This document shows positions 15,483 through 24,291 of a stretch of 48,623 nt of DNA, piece by piece (positions within the stretch are counted from its first letter, which is position 1; each line of letters begins with the position of its first letter). Below the pieces are notes generated by a model that had not been told where the DNA came from, made no database searches, and saw nothing but the letters and a program-made list of their open reading frames with translations. The stretch lies in NCBI GenBank assembly GCA_027066265.1, contig JAMOOB010000127.1, forward strand, positions 1 through 48,623, read 5' to 3'. The position numbers and the translations under genes are program-made. This DNA is from Desulfurococcales archaeon (GTDB lineage: Archaea > Thermoproteota > Thermoprotei_A > Sulfolobales > Ignisphaeraceae).

Positions 15483-16927
15483 ATTTCGCTTTCATTCGGT
15501 ATGTAGCGAAGTACTATTCCTTGGTAGTTTTCGCTGAACCACATCAATCTATTCTGAATGGTTCTGCGAACACTTTCGTTTATAGAGAACTTCTGTCGAG
15601 CCCACAACACGTTATCGTCATTCAATACGCCATTTCCTTTACTTGCTGCAAGCCTTATCAATGCATCGACTTCTGCGTTCGTAAACCAGCGAGTAACTCG
15701 CACAATGGTGTCCACGACATCTCCCTCGGTACGGAGATTGTACCTCTCTATACATTTGCGAGCAACCTGTCTACGCATTTCACGATCGGGGAACCCCATA
15801 ACGAGTACGATATCTATCCTTCCAGGTCTTACTAAGGCTGGATCTAGAAGTTCCGGAGTGTTGGTGGTCATCACTACGAATGGTCTTGCTGGATCTTGCA
15901 AGAATTGCAACAGTATCGAGATCTCGCTAACGTGAGTCTCGTGGATAGATATATGCCTACCAGTTAGGAAATCGACATCGTCTAGCAGTATCATCAGATC
16001 CCTTCTATTCTTTAAGGTTCTTAGTATTGCATCGAGTTGGCGCTCAGTCATGCCGTACCACATCGATCTGTATATGCTAGGTCTGATCTCGGCAATGTTC
16101 AGACCTAGCGTGGATGCTATTGCTTCGGCCGCAACGGTTTTACCGACGCCGGGTGGACCTACGATTAGCATGCCTCGCGGAGCGAATGTGGCATTGTTCT
16201 TGATAGGATTCACGACGGAAAGTTCAACGAGTTCACGAATCTTCGGGGGTAGATCGTCGAGTTTCCATTGAGGTGTTCGTACTGGTACGTAGATTGTGTA
16301 GCGCTCCCGGTTGCTGCGTACGTAGACCTTGATATAGTTCCTCATCGACTTGGGTAACAGTAATGCTATGAATGGAAAGCCTAGCTCTAGTGCTGGAGGA
16401 AGTTCGACGTTGCGCGATTCGAACGATGTTGATATCAAGTTCCAAGCGTTCGTAAACACCATATCTGCGAAGTTCCATGAGGATACCCTAATGTTTTCGT
16501 TGTCTGAGAGAACTATGGATATCATCATCGAGTCTCGGTAGATTACTCCACGTACTTTTACCGGGAGTACTAGCGTAGCATTGAGTATGGATTGCGTTGA
16601 TTCACGAGCCTCGATGAACGTTATCAGTACTGGTCGCCGGTAGTAGAGCGCAATCCAGGGAGCTATCGTTGTGGCTAACACATGTACTGCGTAGGTAAGG
16701 TACTTAACGTCGTATCGTGCGAAGAGTGGTGATACGATTCTCAGCGTTCTAGGAGCATAGCCATAGTTAAGCATATTCACGAAACTTCTAGCGATCGAAG
16801 ATGCTAATCTCATTGATATTACGTGAGGAGCACTAGGTTTGGACTCAACAACTAGTACACGGCAACGTCTGAAACGTGGAGGCGTAAAGGTGTATAATCG
16901 AACCTCTCTAAGTTTATGACTCTCCAA
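15479..16927 (-). CDS. AAA family ATPase with unknown N-terminal domain
   Basis: The 482-residue protein has an unrecognised N-terminal domain (about 1-210) and a C-terminal AAA module of the Rpt/FtsH/BCS1 type. Visible are Walker A GPPGVGKT (about 257-264), a pore-loop-like MWYGM (about 289-293), Walker B MILLDDVD (about 312-319), sensor-1 TTNTPEL, and DPALVRPGRIDIVL with candidate arginine fingers, followed by a helical lid. The catalytic Glu of Walker B is Asp here, a conservative but unusual change. The start is uncertain (TTG 16927). A TATA-like TTTTAAGC lies about 40 bases upstream. Function unknown. Confidence 0.75.
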   Translation of the reverse strand: MESHKLREVRLYTFTPPRFRRCRVLVVESKPSAPHVISMRLASSIARSFVNMLNYGYAPRTLRIVSPLFARYDVKYLTYAVHVLATTIAPWIALYYRRPVLITFIEARESTQSILNATLVLPVKVRGVIYRDSMMISIVLSDNENIRVSSWNFADMVFTNAWNLISTSFESRNVELPPALELGFPFIALLLPKSMRNYIKVYVRSNRERYTIYVPVRTPQWKLDDLPPKIRELVELSVVNPIKNNATFAPRGMLIVGPPGVGKTVAAEAIASTLGLNIAEIRPSIYRSMWYGMTERQLDAILRTLKNRRDLMILLDDVDFLTGRHISIHETHVSEISILLQFLQDPARPFVVMTTNTPELLDPALVRPGRIDIVLVMGFPDREMRRQVARKCIERYNLRTEGDVVDTIVRVTRWFTNAEVDALIRLAASKGNGVLNDDNVLWARQKFSINESVRRTIQNRLMWFSENYQGIVLRYIPNESEI

Positions 16928-17037
16928 CTAGCTAAACCCTTCGTAGAGCTCGTACCTACGTAGCTTAAAACCTGCTGTGGTTCAAGGACAACGCTTAATT
17001 AGCTACAAAGAAAGTTTTGCTATGCCGGGGTGGTCAC

Positions 17038-18375
17038 ATGCCTAAGAAGGTCATAATAATGGGGGCTGGTGGTAGGGACTTCCACAACTTCAATATGGTA
17101 TTCAGAGATAATCCAGAGTATCGAGTAGTAGCATTCACGGCAGCACAAATACCCGGCATTGAATTCAAGCGATATCCAGCATCCTTGGCTGGGTCTCTGT
17201 ATCCGGAGGGAATTCCGATATATCCAGAACACATGCTTCCAGAGCTAGTAAAGAGGTTTGGTGTCGACGAAGTTGTTCTAAGCTACAGCGATTTGACGTA
17301 CGAGGAGCTTGGTAGAAAGATCGCTATGGTGTTGGCAACGGGCGCCAGCTTCAGACTTCTAGGACCCGACGAAACTATGCTCGAAAGTACGAAACCCGTC
17401 ATAGCGGTTACAGCGATAAAGACTGGTGCAGGAAAGAGCACGGTATCTAGAGCTATCTCAGCAGAGCTCCGTAGCCGTGGCATAAAGTTCGTTGTTGTTA
17501 GGCATCCCATGGCTTACGGAGATCTAGAGAAGATGGTTGTGCAGATCTTTAGAACGCTCGAAGATCTTGATAGGTACGGCGTAACGATCGAGGAACGTGA
17601 AGAGTACGAACCACACATCAGAATGGGTGTACCAGTACTTGCTGGAGTAGACTACGGTAAAGTGTTGCTAGAAGCAGAGAAGCTTGGAGATGTCATACTA
17701 TGGGATGGAGGAAACAACGACTGGCCATTCTTCAGACCTTGGTACATGATAACGGTTGCAGATGCTATGAGGCCCGGTATGGAGATTCGTGCATATCCAG
17801 GAGAGGTAAACGTGAGAATGTGTGACGCCGTAATCATAACCAAGGTCTCTCAAGCTAAGCCCGGTGCTGTAGACGAAATTGTTAAGAATGTTCGTGAAAT
17901 CAATAAGCGAGCCCACATCGTTAAGGCCGACATGGTTGTAGAGGTCGATAAACCCGAACTCATAAGCGGTAAGAAGGTGGTTGTGATAGAGGACTCACCT
18001 ACCGTTACTCATGGAGGGCTACCCTACGGAGCTGGATACGTTGCTGCGAAGAAGTATGGTGCCGAAGTTATTGATCCTAGACCCTACGCAGTAGGCATAA
18101 TCAAGAGAATGTACGAGGAGTATCCACACATGGGTCCAGTACTTCCAAGCACGGGCTACGCACCCGATCAATTGAGAGATCTCGAAGAGACGTTGAAGAG
18201 AATAGAGTGTGACGCCGTTGTACTCGGTACTCCAGCCGATCTAACGAAGCTCATCAAGATAGACAAGCCCGTAGCGAGAGTGACGTATCGTCTACAAGTA
18301 ATCGAGGGTCCAACTATCAAGGACTTGGTTGACGAGTTCTTAGAACGTGCACGAGAAAAAGGGTTTAGGATCTAA
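17038..18375 (+). CDS. cpgS: Cyclic 2,3-diphosphoglycerate synthetase-type protein (COG2403)
   Basis: The 445-residue product has an N-terminal Rossmann-like part (KKVIIMGAGGRDFHNFNMVF) and a P-loop (TGAGKSTVSRAI, about residue 130). DVILWDGGNNDWPFF and DAVIITKVSQA resemble Walker B and an NKxD-like segment. The rest is typical of the cPGS family. In Methanothermus the enzyme cyclises 2,3-diphosphoglycerate, a thermoprotective solute, using ATP. Many hyperthermophile homologues are annotated this way without testing. GGGGTGG, 4-5 bases before ATG 17038, decides the start. A TATA-like CTTAATTAG lies near 16994-17002. It converges on the tetraether synthase gene with an 11-base 3' overlap. Confidence 0.75.
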   Translation: MPKKVIIMGAGGRDFHNFNMVFRDNPEYRVVAFTAAQIPGIEFKRYPASLAGSLYPEGIPIYPEHMLPELVKRFGVDEVVLSYSDLTYEELGRKIAMVLATGASFRLLGPDETMLESTKPVIAVTAIKTGAGKSTVSRAISAELRSRGIKFVVVRHPMAYGDLEKMVVQIFRTLEDLDRYGVTIEEREEYEPHIRMGVPVLAGVDYGKVLLEAEKLGDVILWDGGNNDWPFFRPWYMITVADAMRPGMEIRAYPGEVNVRMCDAVIITKVSQAKPGAVDEIVKNVREINKRAHIVKADMVVEVDKPELISGKKVVVIEDSPTVTHGGLPYGAGYVAAKKYGAEVIDPRPYAVGIIKRMYEEYPHMGPVLPSTGYAPDQLRDLEETLKRIECDAVVLGTPADLTKLIKIDKPVARVTYRLQVIEGPTIKDLVDEFLERAREKGFRI

Positions 18376-20089
18376 GCACTGGGCCATACCTTTCGCGATA
18401 CGCTTTGTGCTCAACCAATCTTTTTATCTTGTCATCGGTTCTCACGTACTTAACGCCGTAGATCTTCTCTTCACCGTACTTCTTTATGTACTCCTCGAGT
18501 GGAATCATGAACTGGCGTTGTATGGCATCGCGGTAGAGGTGGTTTAGTATGTTGAATGCGCAGAACGGTATTATCCTTCCATCGGGGGATGCATAGTGGA
18601 TAACGCATCTCATCACGCGCTGTACATCGTAGTTCCACTCATCCATGAAGTGCATCATTCCTAGGAATAGCAATCTGTAGTGAAGTCTTCCAAGAGCTTC
18701 GTAGCTACGTTTGAACAGAATATCGAGGAGTATACTCTTGAATTCAGCACGAAGCTTCTCTGGTACGCGATTCCAATCAATGAATTTGTTGATTATCGTA
18801 AGGAACGTGGGTACGGCTAGTAGTTTGGCTAGGAATAGTGGTTTAGATGCGAATTCCTCTGCTTTCTTCGATAGGTACTCAAGTAGTTGGTCTACGTATA
18901 CGAACCTCGTTATTGGAACGAATACGTATTCTCCATTCCTGCGCTCTACGTATACATAGGTTGCGGCTCCGCATACAGGGTGCGTTGTGAATTCAACGCG
19001 TTTATTTCTATCGAATGCTTCCAAGAACCTTGCGAAGGGTACTGCTGCGGGTACAGGGTACCAATCTTCTCTAGTTATCTGCCCATCGGTCTGTTCCTCG
19101 ATCTTCTTAAGTAAGTCCGGTATCGTTATCCTGTATCGTAGCCTATCCTGTTTCCTCATCATTCCTACGAGGCTTACGGGCTGGAAGTTTACGCCTCGCA
19201 CAACATCCATGTTATGAGCTGCAAACTTTATGATGTCTCCAAGTTCGTGGTCGTTCACGGTTCTTATCACGGTGGGTACGAGTACAACGCTCGTCATAGA
19301 GCTCTGCTTAAAGATCTCTAGTATGAGCGGAATTTCCCAGTGATTCTTGGGGTTGGTTTTCGGTGTTACGCCATCGAAGCTTAGATACACCGTGTTAACG
19401 CCGCTCCGCCTTAGTAGAGATGCATACTCAATAGCTCTGCTCGAATCCTCTAGGTAAAGCGCAGCGAATCTAATTCCATTCGTGTTGAGCTGAATATGGC
19501 GTACACCCATAGATCGAAGCTCCTTTACTATATCAACGAGATCCTCTCTGAGCAGAGGTTCTCCGCCCGTTAGCTGTACAGCGGGTACAACTCCTCGCTG
19601 CTTCATGAGGTTCGAAACCATGTCTTTAATCTGCTGAAGTGTTGGTTCGTAAACGAACCCTGCGCGTTCTGCATAGAAGAAACAGTACCAACAACTCAAA
19701 TCGCAACGATTTGTAACGACAATGTTTAGAAGCGCTGTGTGGCTTCTATGCATTGGACATAGACCACAATTAAGTGGGCACGGAAGTTTTGCTTCGGTAT
19801 ATGCGTATCCAGGACCACGTCCAAGCGCTTCGTACTTCATGAACCTCCTATATACTTCGGCATCGCTGTAATAGACCTCTTCTACCTCTCCATGCTCGGG
19901 ACATTTACGCTTGATGTAGAGAACGCCATTGCGTTCAACTATAGCGGCAGGCAGTATTCGGAAACAATACGGGCATAGACTGTTCGTCCACCTAATCAGC
20001 TTCTCGTTCGGAGAGATCTCGGGTCTGGGCCCACCAATCAATACCTTTACGCGATCTACGGGAACATCGCGATCGGTGGCGGCACCCAA
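18365..20089 (-). CDS. tes: Radical SAM tetraether lipid synthase (Tes)-type enzyme
   Basis: The 574-residue protein has the radical SAM CxxxCxxC as CDLSCWYC (Cys129, Cys133, Cys136), preceded by TNR and followed by FFYAERAGFVYEP. An N-terminal extension carries CPYC (39-42), CPEHG (63-67) and CPLNCGLCPMH (104-114), matching extra iron-sulphur ligands. QLTGGEPLLREDL and YLSFDGVTPKTN follow. This pattern is that of Tes/MJ0619-like enzymes, which join the tails of two diether lipids into membrane-spanning tetraethers at high temperature. The start is TTG 20089, behind GGGAGG. It follows the ThiL-like gene. A related methyl-transferring radical SAM function is the main alternative. Confidence 0.78.
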   Translation of the reverse strand: MGAATDRDVPVDRVKVLIGGPRPEISPNEKLIRWTNSLCPYCFRILPAAIVERNGVLYIKRKCPEHGEVEEVYYSDAEVYRRFMKYEALGRGPGYAYTEAKLPCPLNCGLCPMHRSHTALLNIVVTNRCDLSCWYCFFYAERAGFVYEPTLQQIKDMVSNLMKQRGVVPAVQLTGGEPLLREDLVDIVKELRSMGVRHIQLNTNGIRFAALYLEDSSRAIEYASLLRRSGVNTVYLSFDGVTPKTNPKNHWEIPLILEIFKQSSMTSVVLVPTVIRTVNDHELGDIIKFAAHNMDVVRGVNFQPVSLVGMMRKQDRLRYRITIPDLLKKIEEQTDGQITREDWYPVPAAVPFARFLEAFDRNKRVEFTTHPVCGAATYVYVERRNGEYVFVPITRFVYVDQLLEYLSKKAEEFASKPLFLAKLLAVPTFLTIINKFIDWNRVPEKLRAEFKSILLDILFKRSYEALGRLHYRLLFLGMMHFMDEWNYDVQRVMRCVIHYASPDGRIIPFCAFNILNHLYRDAIQRQFMIPLEEYIKKYGEEKIYGVKYVRTDDKIKRLVEHKAYRERYGPVLRS

Positions 20090-20140
20090 AGCTTTCCTCC
20101 CGTCTAACTGGTCTATGGGGTGGGTATAGATAGGTATAGT

Positions 20141-21097
20141 CTAGTGCTCGACAACGATAGAACCTTGTTTATGACTCCAATAGATGGGTTTAACGATTTC
20201 TCCACGCCATGAAATTATTGGTGCGTTGATTACTCGTCCGAGAACTACTGGTTCGAATCCATAGCTACGAAGGGTATCTACGAGATCTTCGACGTAGGAA
20301 CTTCTCACGGCTAGAACCGGTACGTATTCCTCGCACGTCATCATAGCCAAGGTTATGGGATCGATTGAGCGTTCTCTAGCGTATGATAGAGCGCGAGGAT
20401 GTAGTAGATCTGAAGGATTTACATCTATGTAGATACCGAGCCTACGAGCTTCAACTAGCTGCGTTAAGGTTTCGAAGAACGTGTCGCTGATATCTATGGA
20501 TCCAGCAATGCCTTCCCTAAACTCTTCGAGTACTCGAACAAGATTCATCGAAATTCGAGGTCTGCAACTATGCTCTAAAACATCGTTGCAAACGTTTTCG
20601 TTGTTTACGTAGCTTAGATACGCGATGCCTCCAAGTCCTATGCGAGATGGTACTACGAGCACGTTCGACGATTCGGCACTGCGCGGTATTGGATCAACAC
20701 GGCATTCTCCCACGATGAAGACGTCTATCCAACCATCCTTCCCAACGTTCGTATCCAGATTCTCTAAGTATCCACCGTAGAATCTTACAGCTTCGCACAC
20801 GCCATTAACAATCTCTCGAACAATTTCCTCGCTCGAGCTCTCTGGAATCCCTATCGAAACAGCGTAGGCAACAGGTCGACAACCTTTGGTAATAACATCG
20901 CTTACAGCAGCGGTAACACTTCGAAAGCCTAGATCACGAAACGAACACCATGGATAGAGAGCACGCGAGAATGCATAGCCATCAACTTTTATCAGCAAAC
21001 GTACGTTATCGATCCTTACGAATCCAGCATCGTCAAGAAGCTCGAGAGGATTTCTAGGATATCTAGGGATCGTGAATGAAAGATCCTTCAGCATCAA
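20141..21097 (-). CDS. ThiL/PurM superfamily protein (thiamine-monophosphate kinase-like)
   Basis: The 318-residue protein has the two-domain PurM/ThiL order: LLIKVDGYAF, then DLGFRSVTAAVSDVITKGCRP as the ATP-site helix, and a C-terminal AGSIDISDTFFETLTQLV segment like the GSMDISDGL of ThiL. Two ThiL hallmarks are weak: the N-terminal GDDAA becomes LLDDAG, and the GGEDYEL motif becomes TCEEYVP. It may therefore be a diverged kinase or another AIR-synthase-related enzyme. GGAGGTG lies 10-13 bases upstream of TTG 21097/ATG 21094. It precedes the Tes-type gene on the same strand by 51 bases. Confidence 0.65.
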   Translation of the reverse strand: MMLKDLSFTIPRYPRNPLELLDDAGFVRIDNVRLLIKVDGYAFSRALYPWCSFRDLGFRSVTAAVSDVITKGCRPVAYAVSIGIPESSSEEIVREIVNGVCEAVRFYGGYLENLDTNVGKDGWIDVFIVGECRVDPIPRSAESSNVLVVPSRIGLGGIAYLSYVNNENVCNDVLEHSCRPRISMNLVRVLEEFREGIAGSIDISDTFFETLTQLVEARRLGIYIDVNPSDLLHPRALSYARERSIDPITLAMMTCEEYVPVLAVRSSYVEDLVDTLRSYGFEPVVLGRVINAPIISWRGEIVKPIYWSHKQGSIVVEH

Positions 21098-21166
21098 CGT
21101 ACTCGCACACCTCCAAGGCTTTATACAATGGATTCCTACCTTAAGCCAATCAATAGGTAGAATTGT

Positions 21167-21243
21167 TGGAGCCGCCGGCGGGATTTGAACCCGCGACCAC
21201 CGGCTTACAAGGCCGGCGCTCTACCGGGCTGAGCTACGGCGGC
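21167..21243 (-). tRNA. tRNA-Thr (anticodon TGT), CCA encoded
   Basis: On the minus strand the cloverleaf is complete: acceptor GCCGCCG/CGGCGGC, D-arm with GCTCAGC, anticodon stem CCGGC/GCCGG, loop CTTGTAA (anticodon TGT, Thr), T-arm GCGGG/CCCGC with TTCAAAT, discriminator T, and encoded CCA. There is no intron. A TATA-like ACTTATAACC lies about 30-40 bases upstream (about 21272-21281). Confidence 0.95.
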
Positions 21244-21312
21244 ACGCTCCGGAACGGTAGTGAAGTGCATGGGGTTATAAGTTTTGGGTTTGGACTATGT
21301 AAGTTCTCGATA

Positions 21313-21323
21313 CCTTTTAAAGG
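21313..21323 (+). promoter_or_regulatory. TATA box for the hexuloisomerase gene
   Basis: CCTTTTAAAGG, itself palindromic, lies 32 bases before TTG 21355. At the usual 25-27 base spacing, transcription would begin at about 21343 and leave a short leader containing AGGGAA. Confidence 0.5.
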
Positions 21324-21354
21324 TTGGTTTAAAGAGCTGTGTCAAGGGAATAGC

Positions 21355-21999
21355 TTGAGTACGTCTATATCGCTTGAGCATGAACTTGCTGAAGCCGTGC
21401 CCCATTTCTACAAGGCGTACCTACAGATCGTGACGTTCATAAAGAACGCTCTTGCAGTATTCAAGAAACCTCAAGTTGAGAAATTCATTGAACTCCTAAT
21501 CGAGGCTTATCATAACAAACGTGTTGTGCTTGTGATGGGTGCAGGTAGGAGCGGTCTTATCGGGCGTAGTTTTGCTATGCGACTGAAACACCTAGGATTC
21601 GATGTATATGTTCTAGGAGATACGATTGTATCTCCCGTTAGGAAGGACGATGTCGTTATAGCGATTTCGGGCTCGGGTAGGACGGGACTCATAGTTACAG
21701 CAGCTGAAGCAGCTAAGTCTGTAGGAGCAAAGGTCGTAGCGATAACAACGTACCCCGATTCCCCCTTAGCTAAGATAGCTGATGTAGTGGTAGAGGTTCC
21801 GGGTAGAACCAAGATAAGTCGTGTTGAGGACTTCTTCGCTAGGCAAGTTCTGGGACTTCACGAACCGTTAGCTCCGTTAGGTACACTCTTCGAGGATACG
21901 GCGATGGTGTTCCTAGACGCCGTAATAGCAGAACTCATGCATAGATTAGGAAAGAGCGAAGAAGATCTTAGAGAGAGGCATGCTAACATAGAGGTTTAA
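21355..21999 (+). CDS. hxlB: 6-phospho-3-hexuloisomerase (SIS domain)
   Basis: The open frame begins inside the tRNA-Thr gene, so a later start is needed. TTG 21355, behind AGGGAA and a TATA box, gives 214 residues, the normal length for PHI. SIS motifs are [20 protein letters not shown] and [20 protein letters not shown], followed by [19 protein letters not shown]. The C-terminal [20 protein letters not shown] is typical of HxlB. With its partner hexulose-phosphate synthase it interconverts hexulose 6-phosphate and fructose 6-phosphate, the archaeal route to ribulose 5-phosphate. The synthase gene is not in this window. Confidence 0.88.
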   Translation: MSTSISLEHELAEAVPHFYKAYLQIVTFIKNALAVFKKPQVEKFIELLIEAYHNKRVVLVMGAGRSGLIGRSFAMRLKHLGFDVYVLGDTIVSPVRKDDVVIAISGSGRTGLIVTAAEAAKSVGAKVVAITTYPDSPLAKIADVVVEVPGRTKISRVEDFFARQVLGLHEPLAPLGTLFEDTAMVFLDAVIAELMHRLGKSEEDLRERHANIEV

Positions 22000-22019
22000 C
22001 AAAAGCACGAATCGTTTGG

Positions 22020-22130
22020 TTATCCGAATAGTGCTGCTAGTCCTTCTGCTAGTTGTTCTTCTGATACACCTTCCTTCTTCTCTTCCTCTTCTTTCTTCTC
22101 TTCAGCAGGAGCCTGAGCAGCTTGCTGAGC
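22020..22130 (-). repeat. P-stalk tail repeat, copy in L10
   Basis: On the minus strand this 111-base segment, including the stop codon, matches 40122-40232 of the L12 gene at 110 positions. The single difference is a synonymous third base. It encodes the [12 protein letters not shown] to LAALFG factor-binding tail. Confidence 0.9.
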
Positions 22131-23111
22131 TTGTGGTTGAGCTGGAGCTATCGCAACGCTTACCTGTAGAACTTGTGCAAGGTCTGGCGACTTCGATGCT
22201 AGGACTGCAGCAAGCGTTGTTGCTTTACTCATTGCATATCTGATTACGTGTTCAGCGATTTCCTTCGTTACGAATCCAGCTTCTCCAGCTAATGCTAGAG
22301 CTCTAAGTACTGCTTTACGTACGGATTGCTCTAACACCATTGGAACTGGTAGCGCGATTTCGCTTGCTAATCCTAGAGCTTTCGTTACTGCATCTAGGAT
22401 CTCGTTCCTAGTAGCCTCAATGTCTACAACGAGTTTCTCTGCTGGTATTATGATTCCGCTATCGTACGCAAGTTTTACCTTTGGCTTTGCAAGGAAGGGT
22501 TCTATTCCAAGCTTCTCGAATAGCGATATGAGTTCGGGAGTTACGGTATCTCCGGCTTTCGCTATCGTCACCTCTTTAGCAATCCAAATCACTCCTTCTT
22601 TGACCTGTGTTGGTATTCTAAATCTTCCAAAGAGGCTCATTATAGGACCTGGCTTTAGGTTGGTCTTCGTTGGTGGTACTACGATATCGTACTCGAGCTT
22701 CATACCGGGTCTTGCACGTACAGGAATCTCTATCTTATCTAGGAGTAGCTTGAGTTCGAATGGATTCATGTTCGTGAATATTGCTAGGTTTTGACCCGTT
22801 AGGTACTTCTTCAACTCTTCGCCGTTGGGAATTCCAGCTTCGTCGATGGCTCTCTCAAGCAAAGTATTCTTGATCAGTTTGACAACGGCTTTACCCTCTA
22901 GAGCACGTCTCAAGTATGCCACGAGTACTGCTGGAGTATTCGCTAAGTCTAGCAGAACTAATGTTCTGTACTTCTTCAACAACTCCTTAGCTTCCTGAAC
23001 GATTCTAATCTTCTCTTCCGGAATCTTTCTCTCACGAACTTTCACAGTGAGACCACGTCGAGCCTCAACCTTGAGTATCGTTTGGAATTCGCTTCGAACC
23101 CACGACCTCAT
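22020..23111 (-). CDS. rpl10: Ribosomal protein uL10 (P0 stalk base)
   Basis: The 363-residue protein is the archaeal P0: an rRNA-binding N-terminal domain (KIRIVQEAKELLKKYRTLVL, VVKLIKNTLLERA), an inserted domain, helical L12-binding spines and an Ala-rich hinge, then a charged tail ending [10 protein letters not shown]. It is slightly longer than usual because ATG 23111, behind GAGGTG in the last codons of uL1, adds about 20 residues before the conserved region. An internal GTG (VKVRERK) is an alternative start. The last 37 codons are nearly identical in DNA to the L12 gene tail at 40122-40232. It is the last gene of the 22-29 kb operon. Confidence 0.97.
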   Translation of the reverse strand: MRSWVRSEFQTILKVEARRGLTVKVRERKIPEEKIRIVQEAKELLKKYRTLVLLDLANTPAVLVAYLRRALEGKAVVKLIKNTLLERAIDEAGIPNGEELKKYLTGQNLAIFTNMNPFELKLLLDKIEIPVRARPGMKLEYDIVVPPTKTNLKPGPIMSLFGRFRIPTQVKEGVIWIAKEVTIAKAGDTVTPELISLFEKLGIEPFLAKPKVKLAYDSGIIIPAEKLVVDIEATRNEILDAVTKALGLASEIALPVPMVLEQSVRKAVLRALALAGEAGFVTKEIAEHVIRYAMSKATTLAAVLASKSPDLAQVLQVSVAIAPAQPQAQQAAQAPAEEKKEEEEKKEGVSEEQLAEGLAALFG

Positions 23112-23113
23112 GA

Positions 23114-23767
23114 CTAGATCACCTCTATAGCTGGACCACTCGTGGTCTTCACGTATATCTTGCTAAACTGAAGCAAGGGCCTCTTGATCTTGTTCTCTAT
23201 ATGTGTAAGGACTGTGATAGCGTTTTCTGCAAGATCTTTCGGATCCATGTCTTCTGTACCAATCTTGCAAGCTACGAATGGTTGATCTCTACTGAAGAGT
23301 CTCGTTGTATTCTTGAACTGCTTTATGTAGGTAGCTATATCTGCATTCGGAGGAACTGGTATCGGTGCTTTACCTCTAGGACCTAGCGCTGGACCGAGTA
23401 TTCGTCCTGCCAAACCCATGAGGTCGGCTCTCACAAGTACCCAATCGCATTCTTGCGCAACCTTCTTAGCACTCTTCTTATCCATCTTGCTAAGCTCGTC
23501 TCTTCCAATAACCTTGTAAGCACCAGCTTCAAGCGCTCTGCTAGCCATTGTACCGTCGGCTACCACACATACCTTGACTTCCTTGCCTAGACCTTTGGGT
23601 AGCGTAACGGGGTCACGGAATCGGAACTCGGGTTGACCCTTAACGTTGATTCCTCGGAATGCGACTATGAGCTCTACGCTCTGCTTATACTTCCACGGCT
23701 TCTTCGTTAGTATTGCATACCTTATCGCTTTCTCGAGCTTATCTCTAAGGCCTTCTATTGTGCTCAT
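23114..23767 (-). CDS. rpl1: Ribosomal protein uL1
   Basis: The 217-residue product is archaeal L1, which forms the mobile L1 stalk by binding 23S rRNA. Evidence is an N-terminal helix, SVELIVAFRGINVK, VCVVADG, the LMGLAGRILGPALGPRGKAPIPVP signature region and the C-terminal IYVKTTSGPAIEVI. It starts at ATG 23767, directly after uL11. In archaea L1 can also repress its own operon by binding mRNA; I see no confirmed site here. The stop of this gene lies 2 bases before the uL10 start. Confidence 0.97.
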   Translation of the reverse strand: MSTIEGLRDKLEKAIRYAILTKKPWKYKQSVELIVAFRGINVKGQPEFRFRDPVTLPKGLGKEVKVCVVADGTMASRALEAGAYKVIGRDELSKMDKKSAKKVAQECDWVLVRADLMGLAGRILGPALGPRGKAPIPVPPNADIATYIKQFKNTTRLFSRDQPFVACKIGTEDMDPKDLAENAITVLTHIENKIKRPLLQFSKIYVKTTSGPAIEVI

Positions 23768-23769
23768 GG

Positions 23770-24291
23770 TTACGCACCTCCATACGCTTTAGCCCATTCC
23801 TCCTCGTACTTCTTAAGTATTTCGTCGTAAACTCCGGCATCTATCTCTTTAACAACTTCCTTAGGATCCTTCCCCTCTACGGTGAGACCTATCGAACGTG
23901 CTGAACCTAAGATCGTCTTAACAGCTGCTTTCAAGCTCTTAGCATTGAGATCTGGTTTCTTGAGTATAGCTACCTTTATCACGTCTTCAAGCTTTAGGTC
24001 GCCTACCTTCTTATGCATTGGATCGCCCGAAGGCTCTGAAGCACCAGCGAACTTGAGTAGCAGGCTTGTTGTCGTAGGCAGTCCAAGCTCGATTCTATAC
24101 TTCTTCGTATCGAGATCCACGACTACCTTAACCTCGATCGTGAGACCTTCGTAGATCTTTGTAATCTCGTTTATCTTCTCAACAACTTCCGCCGGATTGA
24201 GACCAGCATCGGCTAGGGCGGGTCCTAATGGTGGTGCAGTAGATGCCTTACCTCCCTGTATCTGAGCCTTTATTACTTTGATCTTAGGCAC
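23770..24291 (-). CDS. rpl11: Ribosomal protein uL11
   Basis: The 173-residue product has the L11 N-terminal domain ([27 protein letters not shown]), the hinge and the C-terminal rRNA-binding domain with [20 protein letters not shown]. An archaeal C-terminal extension ([19 protein letters not shown]) follows. It binds the GTPase-associated centre of 23S rRNA beside uL10. ATG 24291 overlaps the end of spt5 by 8 bases. Confidence 0.97.
   Translation of the reverse strand: MPKIKVIKAQIQGGKASTAPPLGPALADAGLNPAEVVEKINEITKIYEGLTIEVKVVVDLDTKKYRIELGLPTTTSLLLKFAGASEPSGDPMHKKVGDLKLEDVIKVAILKKPDLNAKSLKAAVKTILGSARSIGLTVEGKDPKEVVKEIDAGVYDEILKKYEEEWAKAYGGA

Noticed and set aside
15521-15935. Two plus-strand frames of 104 and 125 codons inside the AAA ATPase gene
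   Set aside because: They are antisense shadows of conserved ATPase motifs and have no ribosome binding site.
21163-21354. N-terminal extension of the hexuloisomerase frame
   Set aside because: It runs through the tRNA-Thr gene and precedes a TATA box; the family begins near TTG 21355.
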